A stretch of 64,000 nt of DNA from Clostridium sp. UBA701 (lineage in GTDB: Bacteria > Bacillota > Clostridia > Clostridiales > Clostridiaceae), in NCBI GenBank assembly GCA_002298125.1, contig DBMJ01000023.1:249-64248 (forward strand), written 5' to 3'. Below the pieces are notes generated by a model that was not told the origin of the DNA, did no database searches, and worked only from the letters and a program-made list of their open reading frames with translations. A program made the position numbers and the translations under genes. Below, piece after piece: positions 8,967-16,893 of the stretch; within the stretch, counting starts at the first letter, position 1, and each line of letters starts with the position of its first letter.

Positions 8967-8994
8967 ATTATATATTCTTACCCTTCTGTGTCAA
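8967..8994 (-). promoter_or_regulatory. Near-consensus sigma-A promoter for the mini-CRISPR RNA
   Basis: Minus strand TTGACA (8989-8994), 16-base spacer, TATAAT (8967-8972): both hexamers are perfect consensus. Transcription would start near 8960, about 13 bases before the first degenerate repeat. No coding sequence begins between the start and the repeats, so the repeat unit itself appears to be the product. Read-through could also enter the cas operon. Confidence 0.8.
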
Positions 8995-9147
8995 TAGCTA
9001 CGCATAACGAAAGTATTATATAGATATTAAGCGAAGAGAAAGTTAAGCTTATATTTATAACATCCCTACTCCCATCCAAAAACAGCTCCCCCTCCCCAGC
9101 AAAAAGTGCTATTATTAATCTATACAAACTTAAAGGAGGTACCTTCT

Positions 9148-9873
9148 ATGTACATGGTCAATTATACCAGTGATGACTTCAAGGCAAAGACCTCAGAAAT
9201 CCATACAGCTATTATTCCTATTGGTTCTGTGGAGGCTCATGGGCATCATCTTCCTCTTGGTACAGATGTGTTTTCTCCCAGGCTTTTTTGCAGGCTTCTT
9301 GAGGAGAAAATCGGGGATGAGATCTGGATTGCTCCAGAGATTCCCTATGGTCAAAGCTATGATTTGTCCTGCTATGCAGGCACCATTCATATACCTACAG
9401 AGGTTATGTCAAGCTATGTGTTTTCTGTGGGGAAGAGTTTGTTTGACAATAATATTAAAAAGCTGATTTTTTTAAATGGACATGGTGGAAACGTGAGTGC
9501 TCTTAATCTTGCCAGTGAGAAGCTTATGCAGCTTGGCATGGATGTTTTAATAATAAACTGGTGGCTAGACTTTTCTAAGGATATCCTTACTATAACTGAA
9601 GGGCAGGGTCATGGAGGAGAGGATGAGACCTCTGCAGTGCTCTTTTATGGTAAAGAATTGGTTCAGATGGATAAGGCCATGAAGAACCCTAGAACACCTC
9701 TTATGAGGGTATATTACAAGGACAGAGGTAAAATCCTATATGAAAATGCGCTCTCTGGAGATGCCACTCTTGCCACTAAGGAAAAGGGTGAAAAGATTTT
9801 TAAGCTCCTCACCACAAGGATTATAGAGCTTATACATAATTTTAAAGCAGGTAAATACTATTCAGAGGAATAA
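9148..9873 (+). CDS. Creatininase-family metal-dependent amidohydrolase
   Basis: A 241-residue protein of the creatininase/ArfB/MftE superfamily, which hydrolyses cyclic or linear amides using a binuclear metal centre. Visible ligands are Glu and His in GSVEAHGHHLPLGTD, the NGHGGN motif and Glu in GGEDETSA. The substrate cannot be told from sequence. The ATG at 9148 follows AAAGGAGG by 8 bases; a second ATG two codons later is possible. It is read divergently from the cas operon and is a single gene, with tag convergent downstream. Confidence 0.85.
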   Translation: MYMVNYTSDDFKAKTSEIHTAIIPIGSVEAHGHHLPLGTDVFSPRLFCRLLEEKIGDEIWIAPEIPYGQSYDLSCYAGTIHIPTEVMSSYVFSVGKSLFDNNIKKLIFLNGHGGNVSALNLASEKLMQLGMDVLIINWWLDFSKDILTITEGQGHGGEDETSAVLFYGKELVQMDKAMKNPRTPLMRVYYKDRGKILYENALSGDATLATKEKGEKIFKLLTTRIIELIHNFKAGKYYSEE

Positions 9874-9983
9874 TATAACTAAAAGCATAAAATATAAACT
9901 AAATGGACCAAACCCAGTTCAGTACCGGATTCGGTCCGTAAGAGTTGACTAATTAAGCTGCCTAATGCTTTAAGTTCAGTTCA

Positions 9984-10556
9984 TTAATCATTCTCCTTCA
10001 TTACTTCCTTATATCTAAAGCAATCTACTATATGATCATTTATGAGTCCTGCGGCCTGTAGATGGGAGTATACTATTACAGGCCCCACAAATTTAAAGCC
10101 CCTTCTTTGCAAATCTGCACTTATTCTCTCTGAAAGCTCAGTCTTTGCTGGAGCTTCTGTCTCGCTCCTCCAGGAATTTATAACTGGCTTAAAGTTCACA
10201 AAACCCCAGATATAGTTGCTGAAGCTTCCAAACTCCTCCTGAACCTCACAATATCTTTTAGCATTATTAATGGAAGCTCTTATCTTCAGCCTGTTTCTTA
10301 TTATCCCTGCATTGTTCATAAGCTCCTCCACCTTATCCTCACCATATTCAGCAACTATCTTAGGGTCAAAATCTGCATAGGCACTTCTATAAGCCTCTCT
10401 TCTCCTTAATATGGTAATCCAGCTAAGCCCAGCTTGAGCAGATTCCAGTACCATAAACTCAAAGTGCTTCCTATCATCAAAGACAGGTACACCCCATTCC
10501 TCATCATGGTATTTTACATACAATTCCTCATCCCCACACCAGGAACATCTCTTCAT
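9984..10556 (-). CDS. tag: DNA-3-methyladenine glycosylase I
   Basis: A 190-residue Tag protein, full length. The N-terminal zinc site MKRCSWCGD with His in KYHDEEWG and the C-terminal INDHIVDCF supply the Cys/His ligands. The substrate pocket segment LSWITILRRREAYR and the glycine motif RRGFKFVGP are intact. It removes 3-methyladenine from alkylated DNA, starting base-excision repair. A GGAGGA site precedes the ATG. It appears monocistronic. Confidence 0.95.
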   Translation of the reverse strand: MKRCSWCGDEELYVKYHDEEWGVPVFDDRKHFEFMVLESAQAGLSWITILRRREAYRSAYADFDPKIVAEYGEDKVEELMNNAGIIRNRLKIRASINNAKRYCEVQEEFGSFSNYIWGFVNFKPVINSWRSETEAPAKTELSERISADLQRRGFKFVGPVIVYSHLQAAGLINDHIVDCFRYKEVMKEND

Positions 10557-10641
10557 TGATACTCCTCCTTTTATTCCTTAACTTGTTGACGCAGGTTATT
10601 TTAGTGGGCTAGAGCACTTTATTAATACTCCTTCTAACCTT

Positions 10642-11418
10642 TTATTCCTTAACCCAATAAGAGCTGCAGTCCTTTGCTCTATCTAAAAATCCATATTCTA
10701 TTAAATACCTTCTTAGGGTTGCATAATCCTCGTAAATTCTCTCAAGTATCCTGTTTATCTCCTTCTCAGAATAAAGTCTTCCTCTATTAAAATTTAAAGC
10801 AATTATATTTAACACTGCCAGCTTTTTCTTTTCCTTGGCAGGAAAGGTTTTAAGTCTCCCCTTTTCCCCATCTATAAAGTAATTCTTTATAATATCCTCT
10901 CTTTCCTCTTTTGTTATGTGATACCTCTCGTCTATGGTGGTAGCTCCTAAGTGAAGTCCTGCCCACTCCTCAACTAAGACTTCCTCACAAAAACTCTGCT
11001 GTTTTTTCTCCTCCACAAGCTCCATTATAGATAAAAACACCTTAGCCTGAAGCTCCTTCTCCTTTAGCTTAAATCTATAGCTTCTCACTGTGGAATTCGA
11101 AATACCCATCCTTGCTGCAATTTCCTTATCATTTAAGCCCTTATAATAGTACTGTAGAAACTCCTTCATGGAATCTGTAATTCCAATAAGTTTTTTGTTT
11201 ACGTTGAGCAGCTGATGAAAGGTTGAGCCATGCTCTTTCTCCACATGAAGCTTCACTGCTTTTTCCGCTTCCATTAATCTTTCGCCATCTTTATATATAA
11301 TTCCTCTTTCAAAGCTCTCTCCACAGATTAAACAGGTATATGCATCTGCGTTATCATTATAATGATAACCCCTCTTCATCTCTTCTATATTTCCCTGAAA
11401 AATATTTTTGTTTTCCAT
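10642..11418 (-). CDS. HTH transcriptional regulator with zinc-finger-like N-terminus and DUF2087-type C-terminus
   Basis: A 258-residue protein. Near the N-terminus YTCLICGESF with a later HVEKEH looks like a C2H2 zinc-binding unit. A LuxR-type helix-turn-helix follows (YYKGLNDKEIAARMGISNST). The C-terminal third (KGRLKTFPAKEKKKLAVLN, later ILERIYEDYATLRRYLIEYG) matches the DUF2087 layout seen in other bacterial regulators. Targets are unknown. I prefer the ATG at 11418, spaced properly from GAGGTG, over a GTG inside that site. It is read divergently from a PadR gene. Confidence 0.75.
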   Translation of the reverse strand: MENKNIFQGNIEEMKRGYHYNDNADAYTCLICGESFERGIIYKDGERLMEAEKAVKLHVEKEHGSTFHQLLNVNKKLIGITDSMKEFLQYYYKGLNDKEIAARMGISNSTVRSYRFKLKEKELQAKVFLSIMELVEEKKQQSFCEEVLVEEWAGLHLGATTIDERYHITKEEREDIIKNYFIDGEKGRLKTFPAKEKKKLAVLNIIALNFNRGRLYSEKEINRILERIYEDYATLRRYLIEYGFLDRAKDCSSYWVKE

Positions 11419-11590
11419 ATTATTCACCTCAAGATAATTATATAAACAAATCTATAATATTTCAATGATTTTTATAAACATTATTTATTTTTGTTTATAT
11501 ATTTTTATAATTATACCAATAATATAAAAATCGTTACTACTTTACACTATAGAGTAGTTTATAGTATATTGTAGTTAAGGAGGTGCAGCA

Positions 11591-11923
11591 TTGAATATTG
11601 ATAAGGAAATGATAAAGGGTTATATCGAGAGCATAATCCTTAGCTTGCTTCTTCGCGAGGATTTATATGGCTATGAAATATCAAAGAGAGTTAGAAGCAT
11701 TAGTGAAGATAATTTTGAGCTTAAGGAAGGCACTCTATATGTAGTACTTAAAAGAATGGAAAATAATTCGCTAGTTACTGCCTACTGGAACGATGGTGAA
11801 AGTGGCGGAGGAAGGCGCAGATATTATAAGATTACAAAAGAGGGCATAAAATATATAACTCAGAAAAAACAGGAATGGAATTTCTTCAAAAATATTTTAG
11901 ATACATTTTTTATGGAGGTTTAG
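11591..11923 (+). CDS. PadR-family transcriptional regulator
   Basis: A 110-residue winged-helix repressor of the PadR family. The pattern ILSLLLREDLYGYEISKRV, LKEGTLYVVLKRME and GGGRRRYYKITKEG is diagnostic. The start is TTG, supported by AAGGAGGTG 5 bases upstream. The stop is followed 3 bases later by the next gene's ATG, so the two are co-transcribed. PadR proteins in this arrangement usually control the adjacent membrane protein and themselves. Confidence 0.9.
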   Translation: MNIDKEMIKGYIESIILSLLLREDLYGYEISKRVRSISEDNFELKEGTLYVVLKRMENNSLVTAYWNDGESGGGRRRYYKITKEGIKYITQKKQEWNFFKNILDTFFMEV

Positions 11924-11926
11924 TTG

Positions 11927-12655
11927 ATGGATAGAATTGATAAATATATAGATTCCATATTCAAACAGGCCCATGGAACTCCTGAGGAGATAAATAGTCT
12001 TAAAGAAGAGATGAGAATCCATCTTCGCCAAGCTGTGGAAGAGCTCATGTCTCAGGGAATAAGTGAAAATGAAAGTATCGCCCTTGCCATCAGCAGATTT
12101 GGAGAGGAGCAAAATCTGGAGGAGGAATTAGGCAGGGAGTTTAAAGCTCAAAGAAACTATAAAAAACCTATTATTATCTTAGTGGTAATAGGGCTTATAT
12201 TTCTCATAGGAAGCAGCCTTTACCAAAGCTATAAGGCCTCCAAGTGGGGTGACAATCTTATACTGCCGGATGGCTTTACTATTATAGATAGAGTAGATAG
12301 ACCTGTTCAAAGCTACACCCCCATTATGATAAGAGAAGGAGAAATCATCGTTGATGATAAGGAAACTATTCAGAAAATAGTGAACTACATACTAGAAGCT
12401 AGATTAAGCCCCGCCTCCAGAGCTGAGGCTGATAAGTTTTCTGAGAAAGACAGAATGTTTTCTGTTGGCAATTATTATTTTCAAGCTAGACCACTGGGAG
12501 CTTTATCTACGATTGCAATAAAAAAAGATGGAAGCTTTATCACCTCAAAGAGCATAGAGGGGAATAAAGAGCTTTATGTTAAAGGAAAGCTAAGTAAGGC
12601 TGCAGTTAAAGAACTTAATGATATTTATAAAAATTACAAATCCCCATTAAAATAG
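11927..12655 (+). CDS. Membrane protein with HAAS/permease-prefix N-terminal domain
   Basis: A 242-residue protein. The first 70 residues are helical and acidic (EEINSLKEEMRIHLRQAVEE, then SENESIALAISRFG), the layout of the HAAS signalling or permease-prefix domain commonly encoded beside PadR regulators. One transmembrane helix follows (PIIILVVIGLIFLIGSSLYQ). The C-terminal 140 residues are predicted outside the cell and match nothing I recognise. It may sense or relay signals to PadR; that is inference. ATG is chosen over the TTG immediately before it. Confidence 0.7.
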   Translation: MDRIDKYIDSIFKQAHGTPEEINSLKEEMRIHLRQAVEELMSQGISENESIALAISRFGEEQNLEEELGREFKAQRNYKKPIIILVVIGLIFLIGSSLYQSYKASKWGDNLILPDGFTIIDRVDRPVQSYTPIMIREGEIIVDDKETIQKIVNYILEARLSPASRAEADKFSEKDRMFSVGNYYFQARPLGALSTIAIKKDGSFITSKSIEGNKELYVKGKLSKAAVKELNDIYKNYKSPLK

Positions 12656-12674
12656 AGTCTAGGAGGTTTTAGTT

Positions 12675-13235
12675 ATGCTATTTGATACACTAATTTATAT
12701 CTCAGATAAAATAAATGAAAAAAATCTAACCTGGGCCTTAGGTGCCTCTCTGGTGCTTTACTTTCATGGACTTGTGGACTCCCCAAAGGACATAGATCTA
12801 CTTGTTTCCCTTGAGGATGTTGAGCAGTTAGATGGACTATTGTGTGAGCTTGGAGAGAAAAAATACAGAGAGAAGGTAGAGCTCTATTCTACCGAACGCT
12901 TTATTGAGTACAGCATCAATTCTGTAGACCTGGATCTTATGGCAGGACTCACCATTGCACATAGTGAGGGCTTGTTTCAATACCCCTTTGACACTGCTTC
13001 CATTACAGAGTTTAGGACTGTTAATGGGGTAAAACTACCACTTACCTCTCTTGAGGATTGGTATGTACTCTATCAGCTTATTCCAAACCGGGAGCATAAG
13101 GTTGTGCTTATTGAGGATCACCTTATTAAAAATGGAATTAAGCATAGGGATCTATTGAAGAGAGCTCTTGAGAGAGAGCTGCCAGCTCATATAAGAGAAA
13201 GAACTGAGAGACTACTAAAACTAACAAAGTATTAA
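12675..13235 (+). CDS. Nucleotidyltransferase-like protein
   Basis: A 186-residue soluble protein. GASLVLYFHGL followed by SPKDIDLLVS resembles the GS-x(n)-DxD metal site of minimal nucleotidyltransferases. A third acidic position may be in SVDLDLMAG. A proper Gly-Ser pair is replaced by Gly-Ala-Ser. Such proteins include antibiotic adenylyltransferases and antitoxin or toxin components, but no toxin partner is adjacent. An AGGAGG site precedes the ATG. It follows the PadR/HAAS pair by 19 bases and may be in that operon. Confidence 0.6.
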   Translation: MLFDTLIYISDKINEKNLTWALGASLVLYFHGLVDSPKDIDLLVSLEDVEQLDGLLCELGEKKYREKVELYSTERFIEYSINSVDLDLMAGLTIAHSEGLFQYPFDTASITEFRTVNGVKLPLTSLEDWYVLYQLIPNREHKVVLIEDHLIKNGIKHRDLLKRALERELPAHIRERTERLLKLTKY

Positions 13236-13642
13236 ATGGAAATTTCTCATAATAACTTGTAAAATATTACTTTTATGATAAACTATTATTAATAATAAGT
13301 AAAAATCTAACATTTTCCTCACAACTTATTTAGTATAATAAATTCAAATTTATGTGACGCTCTAAATCTTCGATTTAGCTAGCGGAACTTACTCCTACGT
13401 AGAGTAGCGAAGTAGGAGTTTCCTTTAGTTTATGATAGTATAAATGCCTATATATCAAGTTTTTTATCATTATTTTAATAGGGAGGTGAAACATTTTTCG
13501 TGCCAGCCTCTGGTATTGACTAAGTTTTAATAATGCATTACTCACTATTCTCAAATTCCATACTATCAATTTATTGATGGTCTTAATGAGAATTATGGTT
13601 ATGCCCAATTATATTTTTGGAGGTAATATAAGGAGGTTTAGT
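13236..13642. other. 407-base gene-free region with two nested stem-loops
   Basis: No credible gene is visible. At 13362-13378 CTAAATC and GATTTAG form a 7-bp stem around TTC. At 13391-13419 ACTCCTAC and GTAGGAGT form an 8-bp stem with a 13-nt loop. A well-formed GGGAGGTGA near 13482 is not followed by a sustained frame, which suggests a decayed small gene. The stem pair resembles a short interspersed repeat; whether it recurs elsewhere in the genome cannot be seen. Confidence 0.5.
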
Positions 13643-14140
13643 GTGAAAAAATATTTAATTGCTGCAGCGGTAGTTCTCATCGTTGTTTCCGGAATATTTA
13701 TTTATGCAAATGCTGCTTCAAAGAACACTATAGCAGAACCAGATAAAATATTTATCTATAGAATGGGAAATGTTATAGAGGTTAAAAAGGAGGATCCAAA
13801 ATTTAATGAGCTGGTGAAGCTTACAAATGATAGATTTAAGGGTAAAAAAATAACCATTACAGGCCATTTAATGTATACAGTTTCAGAAGATCGTAAAAAA
13901 AATCTTGAGAAGGCTATAGAGTTTATCTATAGCTCTCCTCAAAGTTTCAAGGTAAGTGGCGACAAAACACCTCAAATCTATTCTAAATTGTTTTTTGAAC
14001 TTCAAAATTTACGTTCTAGTGCTGCTGGTCCATCAGGCTCCGATATCACAAGATTTTACTATGGTATTGATAGTGGCTATACAAATTATGATGCCTATGG
14101 CATTGGCTTCCCAGATGCTGTTTTAAAAGCCATCAATTAA
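13643..14140 (+). CDS. Hypothetical exported or membrane-anchored protein
   Basis: A 165-residue protein with an N-terminal hydrophobic segment (KKYLIAAAVVLIVVSGIFIY) ending in ANAASKN, so either a cleaved signal peptide or an anchor. There is no lipobox Cys. The mature part is mixed and has no motif I recognise. The GTG start is supported by AGGAGG 6 bases before it; the longer frame upstream has no site. A strong terminator follows directly. Confidence 0.65.
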   Translation: MKKYLIAAAVVLIVVSGIFIYANAASKNTIAEPDKIFIYRMGNVIEVKKEDPKFNELVKLTNDRFKGKKITITGHLMYTVSEDRKKNLEKAIEFIYSSPQSFKVSGDKTPQIYSKLFFELQNLRSSAAGPSGSDITRFYYGIDSGYTNYDAYGIGFPDAVLKAIN

Positions 14141-14146
14141 AAATAT

Positions 14147-14178
14147 TGCCGCCCCAAAAGCGTTGAGGCGGCATTTTT
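14147..14178. terminator. Bidirectional intrinsic terminator
   Basis: TGCCGCC and GGCGGCA form a 7-bp GC stem with a 13-nt loop, followed by TTTTT. It ends the gene at 13643-14140 and lies just beyond the stop of the convergent gene 14185-14355, which it may also serve. Confidence 0.85.
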
Positions 14179-14184
14179 ACATTT

Positions 14185-14355
14185 CTACATATGTGAACCG
14201 TTGTCATTGTTTCTCATGGCTCTAGCCTTGGCATGAACCTGAGCATCATTTCCAATCTCTAGATATCCACGGGTGGAGCTTCTGCTCTCCTCGCTGTGTT
14301 TTATGGCAGAGTCTAAGCGTTTTTTCTCCTGCTCCTCAGCTTTTTTGTTTTTCAT
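14185..14355 (-). CDS. Small hydrophilic protein of unknown function
   Basis: A 56-residue, strongly charged protein starting MKNKKAEEQEKKRLDSAI and ending NDNGSHM. The start follows GGAGGTGAC by 5 bases; a longer in-frame start lacks a site. It has no Cys and no membrane segment. It lies 55 bases downstream of the exporter gene on the same strand and may share its transcript. Confidence 0.6.
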   Translation of the reverse strand: MKNKKAEEQEKKRLDSAIKHSEESRSSTRGYLEIGNDAQVHAKARAMRNNDNGSHM

Positions 14356-14410
14356 ATATGTCACCTCCAATAATAGCTCTCTATATTGGGGTGCCCACTT
14401 TTCCACTTCT

Positions 14411-15829
14411 TTATACAGCTGTCTTTTTCCTTCTTGCTCTCATTCTGCCATAGGTCAGTGCCACTCCTAAAAGACATAGTACAGCTGCACTTATATATAT
14501 TATCCTCATGGCATAGATAAAGGCGTCTGGTCTTCCTTCAACAAAATCCTGTACCTTATAGCCCAGCACATAACTCATTCTGTTGTAGAGTAAAAACATG
14601 GAGAAGGCTATGCCAAAGACCATGCCTAAATTCCTTATAAGGGCATTTACCGAGCCTGCTATACCAAGTTTATCCCTGGGGGCAGAAGACATTACAAGGG
14701 AATTATTAGGGGATTGAAAAAAACCATTGCCTGCTCCCAAAAGTGCCATTCTTAGTATCACATCTAAGGCACCAGAATTAGTATTTAGGGTAGACATCCA
14801 GGTAAGTCCTAGAGCTGTAACTACAAGACCTACTACCGTAAGCACCTCGCTGCCTATTTTATCTGATAGATATCCGCTAAAGGGAGCTATTACCGCCATG
14901 GTCATAGGGTATATTATCATAAGCAGCCCAGCGGTGGAAGGTGAGGCCTTAAGAACCCTCTGAAGAAAATAGGGATGTATTATATTAGTGCAAAATAATG
15001 CCATAAAAGAAATAAAGCCACAAATAATACTTACTGTAAATAATTTGTTCTTAAAGAGTTCAAAGTCCAGCATGGGATGAGTCCGCTTTCTCTCCACCAC
15101 AAAAAACCATGCTCCGAATATGAATGAGAGCACCAGAGATGAGAGTATATAAATATTCCCCCAGCCTAAGGTTTCTCCCTCAAGAAGAGGCCAGAACAAA
15201 GTCACTATGGTCAGTACGAAAAACACTGCTCCTGTGGTGTCAAAGCTTTCTGCCTTTTCAATCTTCTCTATTGGCAGCAGCTTTTTGCCTGCAATAAAGG
15301 CAAAAATTCCAATGGGAACGTTAATTAAAAAAATGTATTCCCAGGAGGATAATCCCACTATAATTCCTCCTAAAGGTGGTCCTATCATGGTTCCAAGAGC
15401 TACTGTAGCTCCAGATAAGCCTAATGCACGTCCTCTCTCATTAGGAGGGAATACATAGGTTATAAGTCCCTGACTGCAGGACATTATCATAGCTGCACCT
15501 ATGGCCTGCACTACTCTAGATAATACCAGCAGGGTTATAGAATATGAAAGTCCGCAAAAAAGAGACCCTAGCGAAAAGATTATAAAGCCAATTTGGTATA
15601 TATTTTTCTTTCCCTTTAGGTCTGCTATTCTTCCAAAAATTAATATAAAAGAAGATATGGCCATAAGGTAGCTTGTCACCACCCATTGAATACTGCCAAT
15701 TCCAACATGAAGTGCCTCCGCTATGTTAGGCAAAGCCACATTTACAATGCTGCTGTCTAGGGTTGCCATAAAAATTCCAAGAAGTATTACTGGCAGTATA
15801 AACCAACGATTTTTGTACACGTCATTCAT
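14411..15829 (-). CDS. Major facilitator drug exporter, DHA2 (14-TM) family
   Basis: A 472-residue membrane protein of the EmrB/QacA type. The first helix ends LDSSIVNVALPNIAEALH, and motif A appears as GRIADLKGKK. The antiporter motif C region is LGLSGATVALGTMIGPPLGG. About 14 hydrophobic segments are visible. It probably exports drugs or other amphiphiles using the proton gradient. The nearest purine-rich site is about 20 bases from the ATG, so the exact start is uncertain. Confidence 0.85.
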   Translation of the reverse strand: MNDVYKNRWFILPVILLGIFMATLDSSIVNVALPNIAEALHVGIGSIQWVVTSYLMAISSFILIFGRIADLKGKKNIYQIGFIIFSLGSLFCGLSYSITLLVLSRVVQAIGAAMIMSCSQGLITYVFPPNERGRALGLSGATVALGTMIGPPLGGIIVGLSSWEYIFLINVPIGIFAFIAGKKLLPIEKIEKAESFDTTGAVFFVLTIVTLFWPLLEGETLGWGNIYILSSLVLSFIFGAWFFVVERKRTHPMLDFELFKNKLFTVSIICGFISFMALFCTNIIHPYFLQRVLKASPSTAGLLMIIYPMTMAVIAPFSGYLSDKIGSEVLTVVGLVVTALGLTWMSTLNTNSGALDVILRMALLGAGNGFFQSPNNSLVMSSAPRDKLGIAGSVNALIRNLGMVFGIAFSMFLLYNRMSYVLGYKVQDFVEGRPDAFIYAMRIIYISAAVLCLLGVALTYGRMRARRKKTAV

Positions 15830-15923
15830 TGCTGTATTAGGGAAGTGAACCCTCCCTCTCCTCCTTCGTCAAGTTTCACCTTACTATTATAATACTAAAA
15901 TCATTATAAGAAAATAACTAAAG

Positions 15924-16844
15924 TCATTTTTTACACATAACAATTTTTTCCCCAAGGTAAATGCCTAAAAGCCGGTTTATAGCATTACTACTCTTTAGCC
16001 AATGAACCTTCATCACCTCATTAAATTCCTCTAGGGTGGAATAGTGATAGGCCTCCAAAAGCTCTAGGGTGCCTTGTGCTCCTTCAAGATTAAAGGCTCC
16101 CTTAAGGTCTTGGAGGCTCTCTACATCAAGCACAGCCCTTAAGGGCCCAATTATCTCCTCATAGCTTATATTAAGCAGGCTCCTCCCAGCAATCTGCTCC
16201 TCCGCCTTAATATCTAAAATGAGAGTGCAGAAAAAATCTAGAAGAGCTGGTGTTAAAGAACCTCCATTGTCTAACAGAGTAGTAAGATTTCTTCCAAAGG
16301 CCTCTCCTCTTTCTTTTAAAAGACAGCTGAAGCTCTGCACAAATAATGGCTTTAGCATCCTATACTTCAAATCCCTTGGAGTGGTTCTGTAGATGTTTAT
16401 GCCTAGTGCTTGATGCTCCTCTCCTAGAGCCTCTATAAGTGCTCCAAAGGTGTATAGGTTTGACCTGCTCATTAGAAAATATTCCAGCATCTGAAGCTTT
16501 AAGTCTCCCTTTGACACAGGTCCTAAGGGCTTTAGAGAAAAGCTTTTAACCTTTGAGTCTTTAAGAACAACATAGAGCCTGCTGTTTTCAGCAAGTATCC
16601 TATCTGGAAGAGCCACAATCCTTTTTCCCTCTTTAAGTCCAAGCTTTGTAAAATCTTCTCCCCTGCTAAGCCTTATAGAGTAAAGCCCAGCCTCCTCCTC
16701 ACTGCCAATTATTTTATATACAAAACCAGAGGAGGTCTCTATAGTACATACTTTCTGTTTTATGTTTATGATTTTTCCATAGGTAGGTTTTTCAGCACAT
16801 AAGATTTTCTGAAGCTTAACGCATAGCTCCTGTGCCTCCTGCAT
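15924..16844 (-). CDS. Hypothetical protein downstream of the HPr-type sigma-54 activator
   Basis: A 306-residue soluble protein that I do not recognise. The first 110 residues look beta-rich (IINIKQKVCTIETSSGFVYK), the rest helical with many Leu. No catalytic motif, membrane helix or signal is evident. The ATG at 16844 sits behind GGGAGA; a TTG 15 bases upstream overlaps that site. It follows the activator gene by 49 bases on the same strand and is probably co-transcribed with it. Confidence 0.6.
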   Translation of the reverse strand: MQEAQELCVKLQKILCAEKPTYGKIINIKQKVCTIETSSGFVYKIIGSEEEAGLYSIRLSRGEDFTKLGLKEGKRIVALPDRILAENSRLYVVLKDSKVKSFSLKPLGPVSKGDLKLQMLEYFLMSRSNLYTFGALIEALGEEHQALGINIYRTTPRDLKYRMLKPLFVQSFSCLLKERGEAFGRNLTTLLDNGGSLTPALLDFFCTLILDIKAEEQIAGRSLLNISYEEIIGPLRAVLDVESLQDLKGAFNLEGAQGTLELLEAYHYSTLEEFNEVMKVHWLKSSNAINRLLGIYLGEKIVMCKK

Positions 16845-16893
16845 ATTATTATCTCCCAAATAAAGCTTTCAATTATATATATTTACTACCAAA

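Noticed and set aside
8897..9105. A CreT-like toxin RNA or small toxin gene beside the mini-CRISPR
   Set aside because: Only 13 bases lie between the predicted start and the first degenerate repeat, and no small frame with a ribosome-binding site occurs in the interval on either strand. The element fits a regulator better than a toxin-guarding pair.
9900..9960. Imperfect GGACC/GGTCC stem after the creatininase-family gene as a riboswitch or terminator
   Set aside because: The stem is only 5 bp with a long loop and has no T-run; too weak to call.
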